Assembly (NCBI GenBank): GCA_963827545.1 | Contig: CAWHBI010000044.1 | Span: 124,001 to 188,000 of the forward strand | Length of the DNA: 64,000 nucleotides | Reading direction: 5' to 3' | From: AWTP1-13 sp963827545 | GTDB taxonomy: Bacteria > Pseudomonadota > Alphaproteobacteria > Rhizobiales > Hyphomicrobiaceae | In this document: in pieces, positions 53,968 to 63,093 of the stretch | Layout of the letters: the number at the start of each line of letters is the position of its first letter | Numbering within the stretch: position 1 is the stretch's first letter | The notes under the pieces: model-generated | Seen by the model: only the letters and a program-made list of their open reading frames with translations | Told to the model about the DNA's origin: nothing | Database searches by the model: none | Position numbers and translations under genes: made by a program

Positions 53968-55311
53968 CTAGTGCAACCGCCAGAATATGTTGGGTGACTG
54001 TCCGCCTGCGCTGAGCCCGCGTTGCTTGGCTGGTACCTTCTGCTCGATAATCGTCCGCACGTCTTTGAGCACCATTGCGTTGTCCATCAGGTAGAAGTGA
54101 CCGTACGCCCTGCTCGCCTGCACGGCACCGCTGGCGTCGATCGTCTCGAGACCCGGGTACGTGAAGACGCCGCCAGCCGTTTCGCCGAGCCGTCTGAACC
54201 CGTGCACCACCTTGGAGGCCTTCAGCGCGACATCGGACGACGACGCATAGATCGTCGTGCGCGTACCCTTCATGGCGGCGAGCTTCGGCGCGATGACGTT
54301 GCGAAAGAGATCCGCATTGATATCCGGAGCCGCCAGCAACACCTCTCGCACGTGCCCGGTCCGCTTGCCCCCCTCCACCCGCGCCCTGAGCGCGTGGCTG
54401 ACAATGCGATTTCCCATGCTGTGCGCCAGAATGTAGATGTCGGTGGCGGGGAGTTGCGACAAATCCTCCAGCAACTGCTGGAACACCGGTTCCGACAGCT
54501 GCGCAGCCTCCTCATCCTGCCAGTAGGCAAGCAACTGGTTCGCGGATGGCCAGCTGAAGAAGAACGGCACGCCTGCGAACTTGAGGTCATGGGCGAGCTG
54601 CGCCGTTCGCATTGCCGCTTCCGGGAAGCCCATGTTGTAGCCGTGGACGAACAAGAGGAGTGCCTTCGAGCCCGAACGGTCGAGCGTCTCGGCCATCTCA
54701 AGACGTGCACCGTTTGCGTCGAGCGGCACGACAGACTTCAGGACAAAATGCCTGTTTGGATCTGTCTCTCGCCGCAAGTGCCACAGGCGCGGCAGCTCGA
54801 TGGTCCCGGGTGTGTGGGTAAGCGGAATAGTGATGATCGCGCGGCCGTAGTGCAACGCGGGCTCGACCTTTGGACCGTAGAACTTGCCCGGCTCGCGGCT
54901 GCCCGACGGATTGCGATTGGTGGCGTAGTAGGTGACGACCTCGATCACGTTCGATGCTTTTTTTGGTGGACCTCTGGATCCGGGAGCCTCCTCGGACTGC
55001 AGCTTCAGTCGGGTACGCACGCACTCGATCTGGAACATCACCTTCAGCAGCTCTTCCTGGCTCGCGCGGAGAGTTTTGGCCAACGCATCCGATCGGGAAC
55101 CTGTCTCGGATGGCGCCCTGGCGGTGGTCATCGCCGCCGTCAGCCGGGCGATCTCGCGCTCGAGGTCCTGCCTGCGCTTCTCGATCACAGGCATCGGTTC
55201 GGGAGCGGTCACCCGGCACGGTTCCGGGATGTCGAGGTCCGGGGAGGGTTGGGCCTTTCCGACGCTCGTAGCGAGCGCAATCGCGGCAAAGAAGAGCAGC
55301 GGACGGTACAT
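53968..55311 (-). CDS. Exported alpha/beta hydrolase, DUF900 family
   Basis: 447 residues with a signal peptide (PLLFFAAIALATSVGKA). A coiled region of about 90 residues (KRRQDLEREIARLTAAM) precedes the hydrolase domain, which opens VVTYYATNRNPSG, has LLFVHGYNMGFPEAA and the nucleophile motif HSMGNRIVSHAL, and ends near SRAYGHFYLMDN. DUF900 hydrolases are esterase-like with unknown substrates. It is 62 bases downstream of the caspase-like gene on the same strand, so the two likely form an operon. Confidence 0.85.
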   Translation of the reverse strand: MYRPLLFFAAIALATSVGKAQPSPDLDIPEPCRVTAPEPMPVIEKRRQDLEREIARLTAAMTTARAPSETGSRSDALAKTLRASQEELLKVMFQIECVRTRLKLQSEEAPGSRGPPKKASNVIEVVTYYATNRNPSGSREPGKFYGPKVEPALHYGRAIITIPLTHTPGTIELPRLWHLRRETDPNRHFVLKSVVPLDANGARLEMAETLDRSGSKALLLFVHGYNMGFPEAAMRTAQLAHDLKFAGVPFFFSWPSANQLLAYWQDEEAAQLSEPVFQQLLEDLSQLPATDIYILAHSMGNRIVSHALRARVEGGKRTGHVREVLLAAPDINADLFRNVIAPKLAAMKGTRTTIYASSSDVALKASKVVHGFRRLGETAGGVFTYPGLETIDASGAVQASRAYGHFYLMDNAMVLKDVRTIIEQKVPAKQRGLSAGGQSPNIFWRLH

Positions 55312-55373
55312 TCGCTCATCTACACGACTGGTCTACCCCATGGCGCCACTGGGGTTGCTGCCAGTCCGATAAA

Positions 55374-56354
55374 CTACATTCCGGTGCCGATGCCGACACC
55401 CAGGTTGGGCGGCAAGTTGGTGTTGGCCGGACGACCGCCGGGCTTCCTGTCTCCCGATCTGTCTCCCGATTTCTGAGAGGGAGAGGGGGTCGATGATGGC
55501 GTGGCCGACGGCACGAAAAAGAAGCTTTCGTTGAGGGCCGCTTCCTCCCAGGGCACTTGTCCGTTCTTCGTGTCTTCCATCACCGACTTGCGGACCCGGA
55601 TCATCAGCTCCTGGATCGACAGCCCCTTGGTGCCGATATGCTTGAGCAATGCCTTGGTGAACGGGCTGTTCCGGCCGGTGCCGTCAGAGGCAACGTTGTC
55701 AAGCTGCGTCGCGTAGGCGCGAAAAACTCCCGCCGAATACTGGCTCGGCTTTATATCCAGCGATCCGGTTCCCCGCAGCAAGGGCACCGTCCGGCTGCTT
55801 CCCAGAGATGCAACCCGCAGGCTCAGTCCCACTCCGGGAACCGCCGCGTTGGTCCTGCAGGCATCGAGGAACACGATGCCGATCCTCGAGACTTCCAGCG
55901 GTGACAGCACGGACGCCATGCTGAGGAGCTGCCCGTTCACCGCCTCGGGACGCAACTCGCCGTTCGCGTCAGCCTCGATTACCCCAGGCACGTCGACCGG
56001 AAGCAGGAAGCTCTCCTTGTTCACGGTGATTCCGTGGCCGGCATAGAAGAACAGCGCCACGTGCTCCCGCGTCAGCTTGCTGTTGAACTCCCGCAAGAGG
56101 GAGGTCATCTTGGCTTGGGTCGCATCGGTGGCCAGCAGCACCTCGAATTTCAGGCTCTTGAGTTTCTCCGCAACGTCGGCCGCGTCGTTGACCGGGTTGG
56201 TCAGCCGCATGATGTTCACGTAAGCGGAATTGCCGATCACCAGCGCCAGACGCTTGTCGCCTTCTGCCGCGTGCGCGGGCCCGAACGGACACATCGCGCC
56301 TGCAGCGACCGCCAAGCAAAGCACCACGAGACCGCAAGATCGCATCAATGACAT
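55374..56354 (-). CDS. Exported caspase-family (peptidase C14) protein
   Basis: 326 residues from ATG 56354, with a signal peptide (LVVLCLAVAAGAMCPFGPAHA) and the caspase p20-like domain: RLALVIGNSAYVN, LTNPVNDAADVAEKL, catalytic His107 in YAGHG and catalytic Cys166 in FLDACR. Relatives are the bacterial metacaspase-like or orthocaspase proteins. The C-terminus is Ser/Pro/Gly-rich and low complexity. GAAGGAGAT precedes the start. A conventional upstream operator is not seen. The DUF900 hydrolase follows in the same operon. Confidence 0.9.
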   Translation of the reverse strand: MSLMRSCGLVVLCLAVAAGAMCPFGPAHAAEGDKRLALVIGNSAYVNIMRLTNPVNDAADVAEKLKSLKFEVLLATDATQAKMTSLLREFNSKLTREHVALFFYAGHGITVNKESFLLPVDVPGVIEADANGELRPEAVNGQLLSMASVLSPLEVSRIGIVFLDACRTNAAVPGVGLSLRVASLGSSRTVPLLRGTGSLDIKPSQYSAGVFRAYATQLDNVASDGTGRNSPFTKALLKHIGTKGLSIQELMIRVRKSVMEDTKNGQVPWEEAALNESFFFVPSATPSSTPSPSQKSGDRSGDRKPGGRPANTNLPPNLGVGIGTGM

Positions 56355-56642
56355 GGCAATCTCCTTCAAGCCACGGCCAGGCCGAGGACGGAAAATTTGC
56401 AATAGGCTCATCAATTTGATCCGATAGTACGATGGCGTTGCAGAATTGCAACCAGCGCTATGTACGCCTGGGACAAAAGATATATTCCGTTTGCGCAAAA
56501 AGCGCTTGCTGTCAGGCTGTTGGGCTCAAGCCTCCATTGGTTGCCCGGCCGCAACACTGCATGACCACATCATCCGCGCCAGCTTGTTGATCCTTTGGGA
56601 ACTGTTGCGCCGGCGCTAACCTGCAAGCTGGAATTTTGACCC

Positions 56643-57813
56643 GTGCTCCAAGAGTTGCGTTGGTGGGGATGTTCGGTGTGCAGTGAGTGGCGTTTCGCGG
56701 CGGGTTGCACCGCGTTCCCGACGATCCGGGTCCTTCTCGTTGGCCTAGTGCTGCTGTTCGCAACTTCGGACGCCTTCGCGCAAAGCTCCGTCGGGTTTCC
56801 CGCGAACGCGGCAACCGGCCGGTCGCTGGCCGATGCCGTGAGCCAGAACGAGAAGGAGATCGTCGACCGCGAGGTGCTCGGCAGGTCCTCAGGCGGCGGC
56901 ACCGGCGCTGTTGGGGCATTTGCTACAGGCAGGCTGCGGACCTCTGATCATGACGGGCTGCGGCCACCGTCGGACTCGAACTTTTCTTACGAAACGAACG
57001 AGGCCTCAGCGTTCGCCAACGTCGTCGTGACCGTGCCGGGAACCGTGCTGGGCGGGCAAGTCAAGTTCAGCGGCTTCGTGGGACACAACTGGCTTTCGCT
57101 CGATCTGAAGTCCAACGCCATTGCCGTCCTGGACTCGAATCAGTTCGGCAGTGCAGAGAACGACTCGTTCATCGCCGGCGGGACAGTGCTTTGGGCGCTG
57201 CAAAGCACGTATGCCCTCGCAACCATTGTCGGCACGTGGGGTGAAACCAGGCTGGTCGACAGCGTGGATGACTGCTTCTTGGGCGGCTGCAATGTCAATC
57301 GATACAAATTCGATACGATTGGCTTCATCGGCTCGTTGACCGCCGGCAAGGTGTTCGACCTGGCGGGGGCGTCCGGGCCCAAGCTCGATGTGCGAGGCTC
57401 GATCGCCTACACTCAGAATACTTCGGGATCCGTTCAAGAACATCAACAAGGGCGGTCCCGGCGATCCCGACAGCGGCGGCGTCCAGCAGAAGTACAGGTT
57501 CTCGACCTGGACCGGCACGGCGGCCGTGACGCTCTTCACGAATATGACGCTTCAGAACGCTGCTCTCCTGCGTCCCTACATACAAGGCTACGTCCGCCAG
57601 GAGTGGGACTACCGCAACGAGATTGCGGCAACCGAGCCTGATGGAACCTTCACCCGCGCGGGACTCGACCAAAGCCATTTGTACGGCGGAGTGGACGCAG
57701 GCCTGACCTACACCCTCGACAAGATGACGCTCGGGGCCGCGATCTACTACGAAGGGTCTGCCGACGAACGCACCCTCGGCGGGCGGCTCGGGGCGAGCTG
57801 GAAGCTGAACTAA
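56643..57813 (+). CDS. Outer-membrane beta-barrel (autotransporter-like) protein, one frameshift
   Basis: Signal peptide VLLVGLVLLFATSDAFA, then alternating amphipathic strands such as GGQVKFSGFVGHNWLSLDL, KLDVRGSIAYTQN and AALLRPYIQGYVRQEWDYR, a pattern of autotransporter-type or porin-like barrels. The end is LGGRLGASWKLN, a typical barrel C-terminal strand. The frame breaks near 57424-57428 (one extra G in TTCGGGATC): the first part runs from 56643, the second ends at 57813. Joined, about 390 residues. The start is GTG 56643, but an ATG is missing, so it is uncertain. Diverges from the caspase gene with 288 bases between. Confidence 0.65.
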
Positions 57814-58048
57814 GCCGCCACCCTCAGGCCTTGGCCCCAGCAACGGAGAAGGGCGCGTCAACGGCCGAAAACCGGCGGTATTCCGGCGGGCAGATCGGGA
57901 ATTGCCCGACGTTGAAGGCTCCCCCGTCCAGGCGAGAGACATCGATTTCGGTCATTGGCCTCGACCTCGCCTTCAAGCGTCGAATAGAAGGAGCAGGGCG
58001 CAGTCGCTAGCCTGGTGGAGACCGGCAGTGGGCGGGATCGGGGGAAGG

Positions 58049-58600
58049 ATGACCGTCATAGACAGGTTGCTCAGGTGGCTGGAGATCCCGATCAATCTCC
58101 TGCTGTGGATAGGCTTGGTCGCCGGCTTCCTGATGATGTTGCATGTCAGCGCCGACGTGACGGGCCGCACCGTATTCAACCGCCCGCTCCACGGCACGAC
58201 CGAGATCGTGTCCGCCTGGTACATGGTCGCCATCTGCTATCTGCCGTGGGCGTGGATCGAGCGCCGCGACAACCACATCGTGGCCGGCTTGTTCGAGAAC
58301 TTCGGCACGGCGCGCTTCTCGTTCTGGCTCGGCGTTTTCGTCAAGATCGTCACCTTCACTTATTGCCTGGTGTTCTGCTGGCAAACGTGGGTCCGCGCGG
58401 TTCAGCAGACCTGGGCGGGGCCGGCCGGCGAAGTGTGGGAGGCGGCCGGCGGCTTCATTCCGGTATGGCCGAGCCGCTGGATGCTGCCGATCGCGGCGGC
58501 ACTGATGGCGCTGTACCTTGTCCTTCGCGTCGTCCGCGACATCGGCCTCGGCTACCAGCCAGTCCACCACGAAGCCGAACCGCGGGAGGGCGGGATTTGA
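58049..58600 (+). CDS. TRAP transporter small permease (DctQ family)
   Basis: Small membrane subunit of a tripartite ATP-independent periplasmic transporter. 183 residues with four hydrophobic helices: IPINLLLWIGLVAGFLMML, TEIVSAWYMVAICYLPWAW, a third near FSFWLGVFVKIVTFTYCL and a fourth near LPIAAALMALYLVLRVV. ATG 58049 follows GGGGAAGG. Its last four bases overlap the TTG start of the large permease, so the two are coupled. The 235 bases before it hold nothing clear. Confidence 0.9.
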   Translation: MTVIDRLLRWLEIPINLLLWIGLVAGFLMMLHVSADVTGRTVFNRPLHGTTEIVSAWYMVAICYLPWAWIERRDNHIVAGLFENFGTARFSFWLGVFVKIVTFTYCLVFCWQTWVRAVQQTWAGPAGEVWEAAGGFIPVWPSRWMLPIAAALMALYLVLRVVRDIGLGYQPVHHEAEPREGGI

Positions 58601-59913
58601 GCACGCTCACGCTTTCGCTCGGGTCTCTCGCGCTCATCCTCGCCTTGATCGCCCTCCGCATCCCCATCGGCGTCGCGATGGGCGTGGTGGCGCTCGGCGG
58701 CTTCTGGTACCTGCGCAATCTCAACGTCGCGCTCAGCGTCCTGCGCGATACCCCCTTCGTGTTCGCCGCCAACTGGGACCTTTCCGCCATCCCGATGTTT
58801 CTGCTGATGGGCGCGATCGCCGGCAATTCCGGGATCGGCACCGCGCTTTTCCGCGCCGCGGTCGCGTGGTTCGGCACCTTGCCGGGCGGCCTGGCGGTGG
58901 CCACCAACTGGGCCTGCGCCGGCTTCGGCGCGGCATCGGGCTCGAGCGTCGCCGCTGCGGCCGTGATGGCGCGCCTCGCGGTCCCCGAGATGCTCAAACA
59001 CAAGTATGACAAGGGGCTCGCCACTGGCGTCTGCGCCAGCGGCGGCACCTTGGACGCGCTGATCCCGCCCAGCATCGCCTTCGTCATCTACGGCATCTTC
59101 GCCGAGGTCTCGATCGTCAAGCTGCTGCTCGCGGGCATCCTGCCCGGCATCCTCACCGCGGCCGTCTACATGATCATGATCATGGGCCGCGCCTGGCTCG
59201 ACCCCAAGGTTGCGCCCCCGATCGTGTTCGAGGACCGGGGCGCGCTGTGGCGCGAGCGCTGGGCCTCGCTGGGCGAGATCTGGCCGATCCTGGTGCTCAT
59301 CCTGGGCGTGATCGGCGGCCTCTATGCCGGCGTCGTCACTCCAACCGAGGCCGGCGCGGCGGGCGCGCTGCTGGCCACCCTGATCGGCATGGTGCAGCGC
59401 AAGCTGAGCTACGACGGGTTCATCGACGCCATGAAGGATGCGATGGGAACCACCGCTCAGCTGTTCTTCGTAGGCATCGGCGCCGTCATCTATGCCAAGT
59501 TCCTGGCGTTGGCCGGCACCGCGGAGATGTTCACGCAGCTGATCGGCTCCTGGGCGCTCGATCCGCTGCTGCTCGTGGTTGCGGTCTCGCTGATCTACAT
59601 CGTGCTCGGCACGTTTCTCGACCCGCTCGGGATGATCCTGCTGACAATCCCGGTGTTCGTGCCGATGTTCGCCGCGCTCAAGCTCGACCTCGTCTGGTTC
59701 GGCGTGCTGGTGGTGAAGTACATCGGCATCAGCCTGCTGACGCCGCCGGTCGGCTTCAACATCTACGTGGTCGCCAGCGCCACCAACAATTCGATCCCGC
59801 TGAAGACGATCTACCGCGGTTGCTATTGGTTCCTGGGCGCCGAGGTGGTCATCATGGCGTTGCTGATCGCCTTTCCGCAAATCTCGCTGTGGCTGCCGAA
59901 CTCGATGCAATGA
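58597..59913 (+). CDS. TRAP transporter large permease (DctM family)
   Basis: Large ion-coupled permease, 438 residues with about 12 helices. FLLMGAIAGNSGIGTALFRA, NWACAGFGAASGSSVAAAAVMA, CASGGTLDALIPPSIAFVIYG and VTPTEAGAAGALLATLIG are standard DctM blocks. The start is TTG 58597 in a TTGA overlap with dctQ. The solute-binding subunit is encoded separately at 61908, beyond the convergent dehydratase gene. Confidence 0.92.
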   Translation: MSTLTLSLGSLALILALIALRIPIGVAMGVVALGGFWYLRNLNVALSVLRDTPFVFAANWDLSAIPMFLLMGAIAGNSGIGTALFRAAVAWFGTLPGGLAVATNWACAGFGAASGSSVAAAAVMARLAVPEMLKHKYDKGLATGVCASGGTLDALIPPSIAFVIYGIFAEVSIVKLLLAGILPGILTAAVYMIMIMGRAWLDPKVAPPIVFEDRGALWRERWASLGEIWPILVLILGVIGGLYAGVVTPTEAGAAGALLATLIGMVQRKLSYDGFIDAMKDAMGTTAQLFFVGIGAVIYAKFLALAGTAEMFTQLIGSWALDPLLLVVAVSLIYIVLGTFLDPLGMILLTIPVFVPMFAALKLDLVWFGVLVVKYIGISLLTPPVGFNIYVVASATNNSIPLKTIYRGCYWFLGAEVVIMALLIAFPQISLWLPNSMQ

Positions 59914-59943
59914 GCAAGGCGTTGTGGCCTTGCTCGCAGCCGC

Positions 59944-61632
59944 TCAGGTCTGCGGCTTGCGCCCGACCAGCGCAGCGCCGCGCGCCAGCGGCTGCACTGA
60001 ACGCTCGTAGATGTTGACCCAGCTGTTGTCGGGATGCTGGGCGGGCGGCTTGAAGCGCTGCCGCCGCTGGGCCATCTCGGCGGCCGTGATTTCGAGATCG
60101 ACGGTGCGCCGTTCGACGTCGATGGTGATCGTGTCGCCCTCCTCGACAAGCCCAAGTGGACCGCCGATTGCCGCTTCCGGCGTCACCTCTCCGACGACGA
60201 GCCCCTTGTTGACGAGGCCCGACAGCTGCCCGTCCGTCACCACGGGAACATCCGGGCCGAGCCCCGCCCCGTCGAGCGCGAAGACGATGCGGGAGGCCAT
60301 TCCCATGCCGGGTCCGCCTTTGACGCCGATACCGCGCAGTACGACGACGTCGCCGGGCTTGATGTTGCCGGCTTTCAGCGCCTCAAAGGCCTGTTCCCAC
60401 GCGCTGAACGTCCTTGCGCGGCCGACGACCTTGAGTGGGCGATCCCACCTGAGCCCCATCTTGATGATGCCGCCGTCGGGCGCGAGCGACCCCCGCACGA
60501 TGACGATGCCGGGGTTGGTGGAGAGGGCGGCATCGCGGGCGCGCACGTGGGAGCCGGCGGGAACCTGGTAGCCGGCGAGGTTCTCCGCCATCGTCTTGCC
60601 GGTCACCGTCAGCGCGTCACCCTGGACCAGATCGCCGAGCTGTTTGAGCACGGCGCGTGCGCCGCCGCCGGCTTCCAGGTCCTCGATCGAGGTCTCCCCA
60701 TTCGGCCGCACCGCGCACAGCACCGGCACGCGCGGGATCAGGTCCTCGAACAGCTTGTAGACGTCGAGATCGAGGCCGGCCTCGACGGCGGTGGCCTGAA
60801 GATGCTTGATGCAGTTGATCGAGCCCGTCAGGGCGAGCACGACCGCGGCGGCATTGGCGAAGGCCGCGGGCGTCATAATCGCCCGCGGGCGCAAGTCCTC
60901 CCACACCATCTCGACGATGCGGCGGCCCGAGGCTTGCGCATGCTCGAGCATGGCTGGGCTCATGGCCAGGACGGGAGCGCCGCCCGGCAGCGACATGCCG
61001 AGCGCCTCGCACACGGAATGCATCGAGTTCGCGGTGCCCATGCCGGAGCACACGCCCGGCGAGCGGATGGCGTCCTCGCTCATCGCCTTCAGCTCGTCGA
61101 GCGTTATCTTGCCCGTCGCATGGTGGCCGGCGCCGAGGAACACCTCCTCGATATCCATGTGGTGCCCCCGATATTCCCCGCTCGCCTGATAGCCGCAGAT
61201 GACCAGGATGCTCGGGATATCGAGCCGGGCAGCTGCCATCAGCTGGCCGGGGACGGTCTTGTCGCAGGAGGTGAGGCAGACCATGCCGTCGAGCTGGGCG
61301 CCTTCGACCTGTACCTCGATGTCGTTCACGATCAGGTCGCGGCTCGGCAGAATGTAAGTGCCGCGCCGGCCGGCGCTGTGGATGAAGTCGCTGGGCGCGG
61401 CCGTGCGCACCTCGAAGGGCAGTCCCCCGGCTGAGCGGATGGCCTCTTTCACCACCGGCACGATGCGGTCGAGGTGAGAGAAGCAGATCGCAAGCTCCGA
61501 AGAGGTGTTCACGATCGCGATCTTGGGCTTCTCCATGTCGGCGTCGGTGATGCCGAGCGCGCGCCATTGCGCGCGGCGCACGGCCCAGAGCGAGGAGCCG
61601 CGCGGAAAGTTGGAGCGGAGCGTACGGGTCAT
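59944..61632 (-). CDS. Dihydroxy-acid dehydratase family (IlvD/Edd) protein
   Basis: Iron-sulfur dehydratase. Start ATG 61632, 562 residues. Cluster cysteines lie in LTSCDKTVPGQLMAA and SPGVCSGMGTANSM; the third Cys is likely in NTSSELAICFSHLD. GAPVLAMSPAM and GLRWDRPLKVVGRARTF differ from housekeeping IlvD; it fits the sugar-acid dehydratases (arabonate, xylonate or related) as well as IlvD paralogues. It is flanked by TRAP transporter genes, which often import organic acids, so a sugar-acid or hydroxy-acid substrate is inferred. It diverges from dctP across 275 bases that probably hold both promoters. Confidence 0.88.
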   Translation of the reverse strand: MTRTLRSNFPRGSSLWAVRRAQWRALGITDADMEKPKIAIVNTSSELAICFSHLDRIVPVVKEAIRSAGGLPFEVRTAAPSDFIHSAGRRGTYILPSRDLIVNDIEVQVEGAQLDGMVCLTSCDKTVPGQLMAAARLDIPSILVICGYQASGEYRGHHMDIEEVFLGAGHHATGKITLDELKAMSEDAIRSPGVCSGMGTANSMHSVCEALGMSLPGGAPVLAMSPAMLEHAQASGRRIVEMVWEDLRPRAIMTPAAFANAAAVVLALTGSINCIKHLQATAVEAGLDLDVYKLFEDLIPRVPVLCAVRPNGETSIEDLEAGGGARAVLKQLGDLVQGDALTVTGKTMAENLAGYQVPAGSHVRARDAALSTNPGIVIVRGSLAPDGGIIKMGLRWDRPLKVVGRARTFSAWEQAFEALKAGNIKPGDVVVLRGIGVKGGPGMGMASRIVFALDGAGLGPDVPVVTDGQLSGLVNKGLVVGEVTPEAAIGGPLGLVEEGDTITIDVERRTVDLEITAAEMAQRRQRFKPPAQHPDNSWVNIYERSVQPLARGAALVGRKPQT

Positions 61633-61907
61633 GATCTCGAGCCCTCCGTGGCGCTTGGATGGCCGGGCGTCTTCAGGCCAAAGGCTAATCGATGGCGTGG
61701 CTGCAGGGAACTCATCCGCGCAGGTGGCGCCCTTTTCCGCATGGGAAGCAGCCCATCCCGCCGTCAACGATTTCCGCGCTGCGATACCGGCGAGCCCCAC
61801 AGTCTGGACGAGCGGTCGAGCATCGTGCCAACCTATTCGCCGCCAACACAATGCTGCGTCTGTTCGGCCTTGAACTAGGTAACGCGCGGCAGGGGGAGAT
61901 AACCAAG

Positions 61908-63047
61908 ATGCACAATCATGCCCGCAATCGCTTGCACTCGGCCCTGCTGGGTGCCGGCATGGGGTTGGTCGCCTTGGCCGCACCAGGCGTCCAAGCGCAG
62001 GAGCTCGTGTACGGCTCCTGGGTCCCAGCCGGCGATTTTCTCAACAGCAATGCTCTACCAACGGCCTTCAAGCAGATCGAGGCGGATACCAACGGCGCCA
62101 TAAAGTGGAAACTCATTCCCGGCGGCCAGATCGCCGACGGCAAGACGACTTTCACGGCCGTGAAGGACGGCCTGATGCAGGCCGGCCTGGGCATACCGAC
62201 CTACGTGCCCAATCTGCTGCCGTCGAATGCGATGCTCTACAGCACGGTCGTGCCGGGTGATGATGTCGTCGCCGCGACCGGTGCGGGTAGCGAGGTCCTG
62301 CTCCTCCAGTGCCCTTCCTGCCTGGAGGAATACAAACAGCTCAATGCCATTCCCTTGAGCCCCTACTCGGGCGCCGCATCCGTCTTCATGTGCACCAAGC
62401 CCATCAAGAGCGTCGAGGACTTGAAGGGCAAACGCGTGCGCGCCGTCGGCGCCGCGGTCGAGCTCGTCAACCTCGCCGGCGGAACGCCCGTCTCGGCAAC
62501 GCTCACCGAGGCGGTGAGCCTGTTGCAGCGTGGCGGCATCGATTGCGTCTATGGTGTCCCGGAGTGGCTGAAGACCTATGCCTTCGGCGACTTCGCCAAA
62601 TTCGTCGTCGACTATCCGCTGGGCGTCCTCTCGCCGGTCATTGCCTTCATGATCAGCCGGGACGCTTTCCACAAGCTCACGCCCGAGCAGAAGGTTGCGC
62701 ACCTGCGCGGGGCCGCCCGCCTCACCGCGGTGCACTCGATCGGGAACTTCATTGTGAGGAACGAGGAGTCCTACAAGGACGCGCTCGCCAGCAAGGGCGT
62801 GCAGAAGGTCGCCGTGGGCAAGGATTTCGACGAGCTGATGGCGAAATACAAGGCAGGCGAGCGGGAGCGCAACATCAAGGTCGCCAAGGGCTTCGGCGTC
62901 GCCAGCCCTGAGGCCATCCTCGACGCCTACGCCAAGGCTACCGACAAGTGGCAGAAGCTGTCGAAGGACATTGGCCGAGACCCCGACAAGTTCACCGATG
63001 CACTGTGGCGCGAGATCTACGCCAAGCTCGATCCCGCCAAACTGTAG
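61908..63047 (+). CDS. TRAP transporter solute-binding protein (DctP family)
   Basis: Periplasmic receptor of the TRAP system. Start ATG 61908; signal peptide ALLGAGMGLVALAAPGVQA, then ELVYGSWVPAGDFLN. DctP blocks include WKLIPGGQIADGKTTFTAVKDGLMQ, SVEDLKGKRVRAVGAAVELV and AVSLLQRGGIDCVYGVPEWL (each shown here in part). 379 residues. Its cognate permeases are at 58049-59913, on the other side of the dehydratase. The ligand is unknown. Confidence 0.9.
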   Translation: MHNHARNRLHSALLGAGMGLVALAAPGVQAQELVYGSWVPAGDFLNSNALPTAFKQIEADTNGAIKWKLIPGGQIADGKTTFTAVKDGLMQAGLGIPTYVPNLLPSNAMLYSTVVPGDDVVAATGAGSEVLLLQCPSCLEEYKQLNAIPLSPYSGAASVFMCTKPIKSVEDLKGKRVRAVGAAVELVNLAGGTPVSATLTEAVSLLQRGGIDCVYGVPEWLKTYAFGDFAKFVVDYPLGVLSPVIAFMISRDAFHKLTPEQKVAHLRGAARLTAVHSIGNFIVRNEESYKDALASKGVQKVAVGKDFDELMAKYKAGERERNIKVAKGFGVASPEAILDAYAKATDKWQKLSKDIGRDPDKFTDALWREIYAKLDPAKL

Positions 63048-63093
63048 CTGAGGATGGCAGATGCCTGAGGCCGGTCTGTGACGGGCTGCCTCG

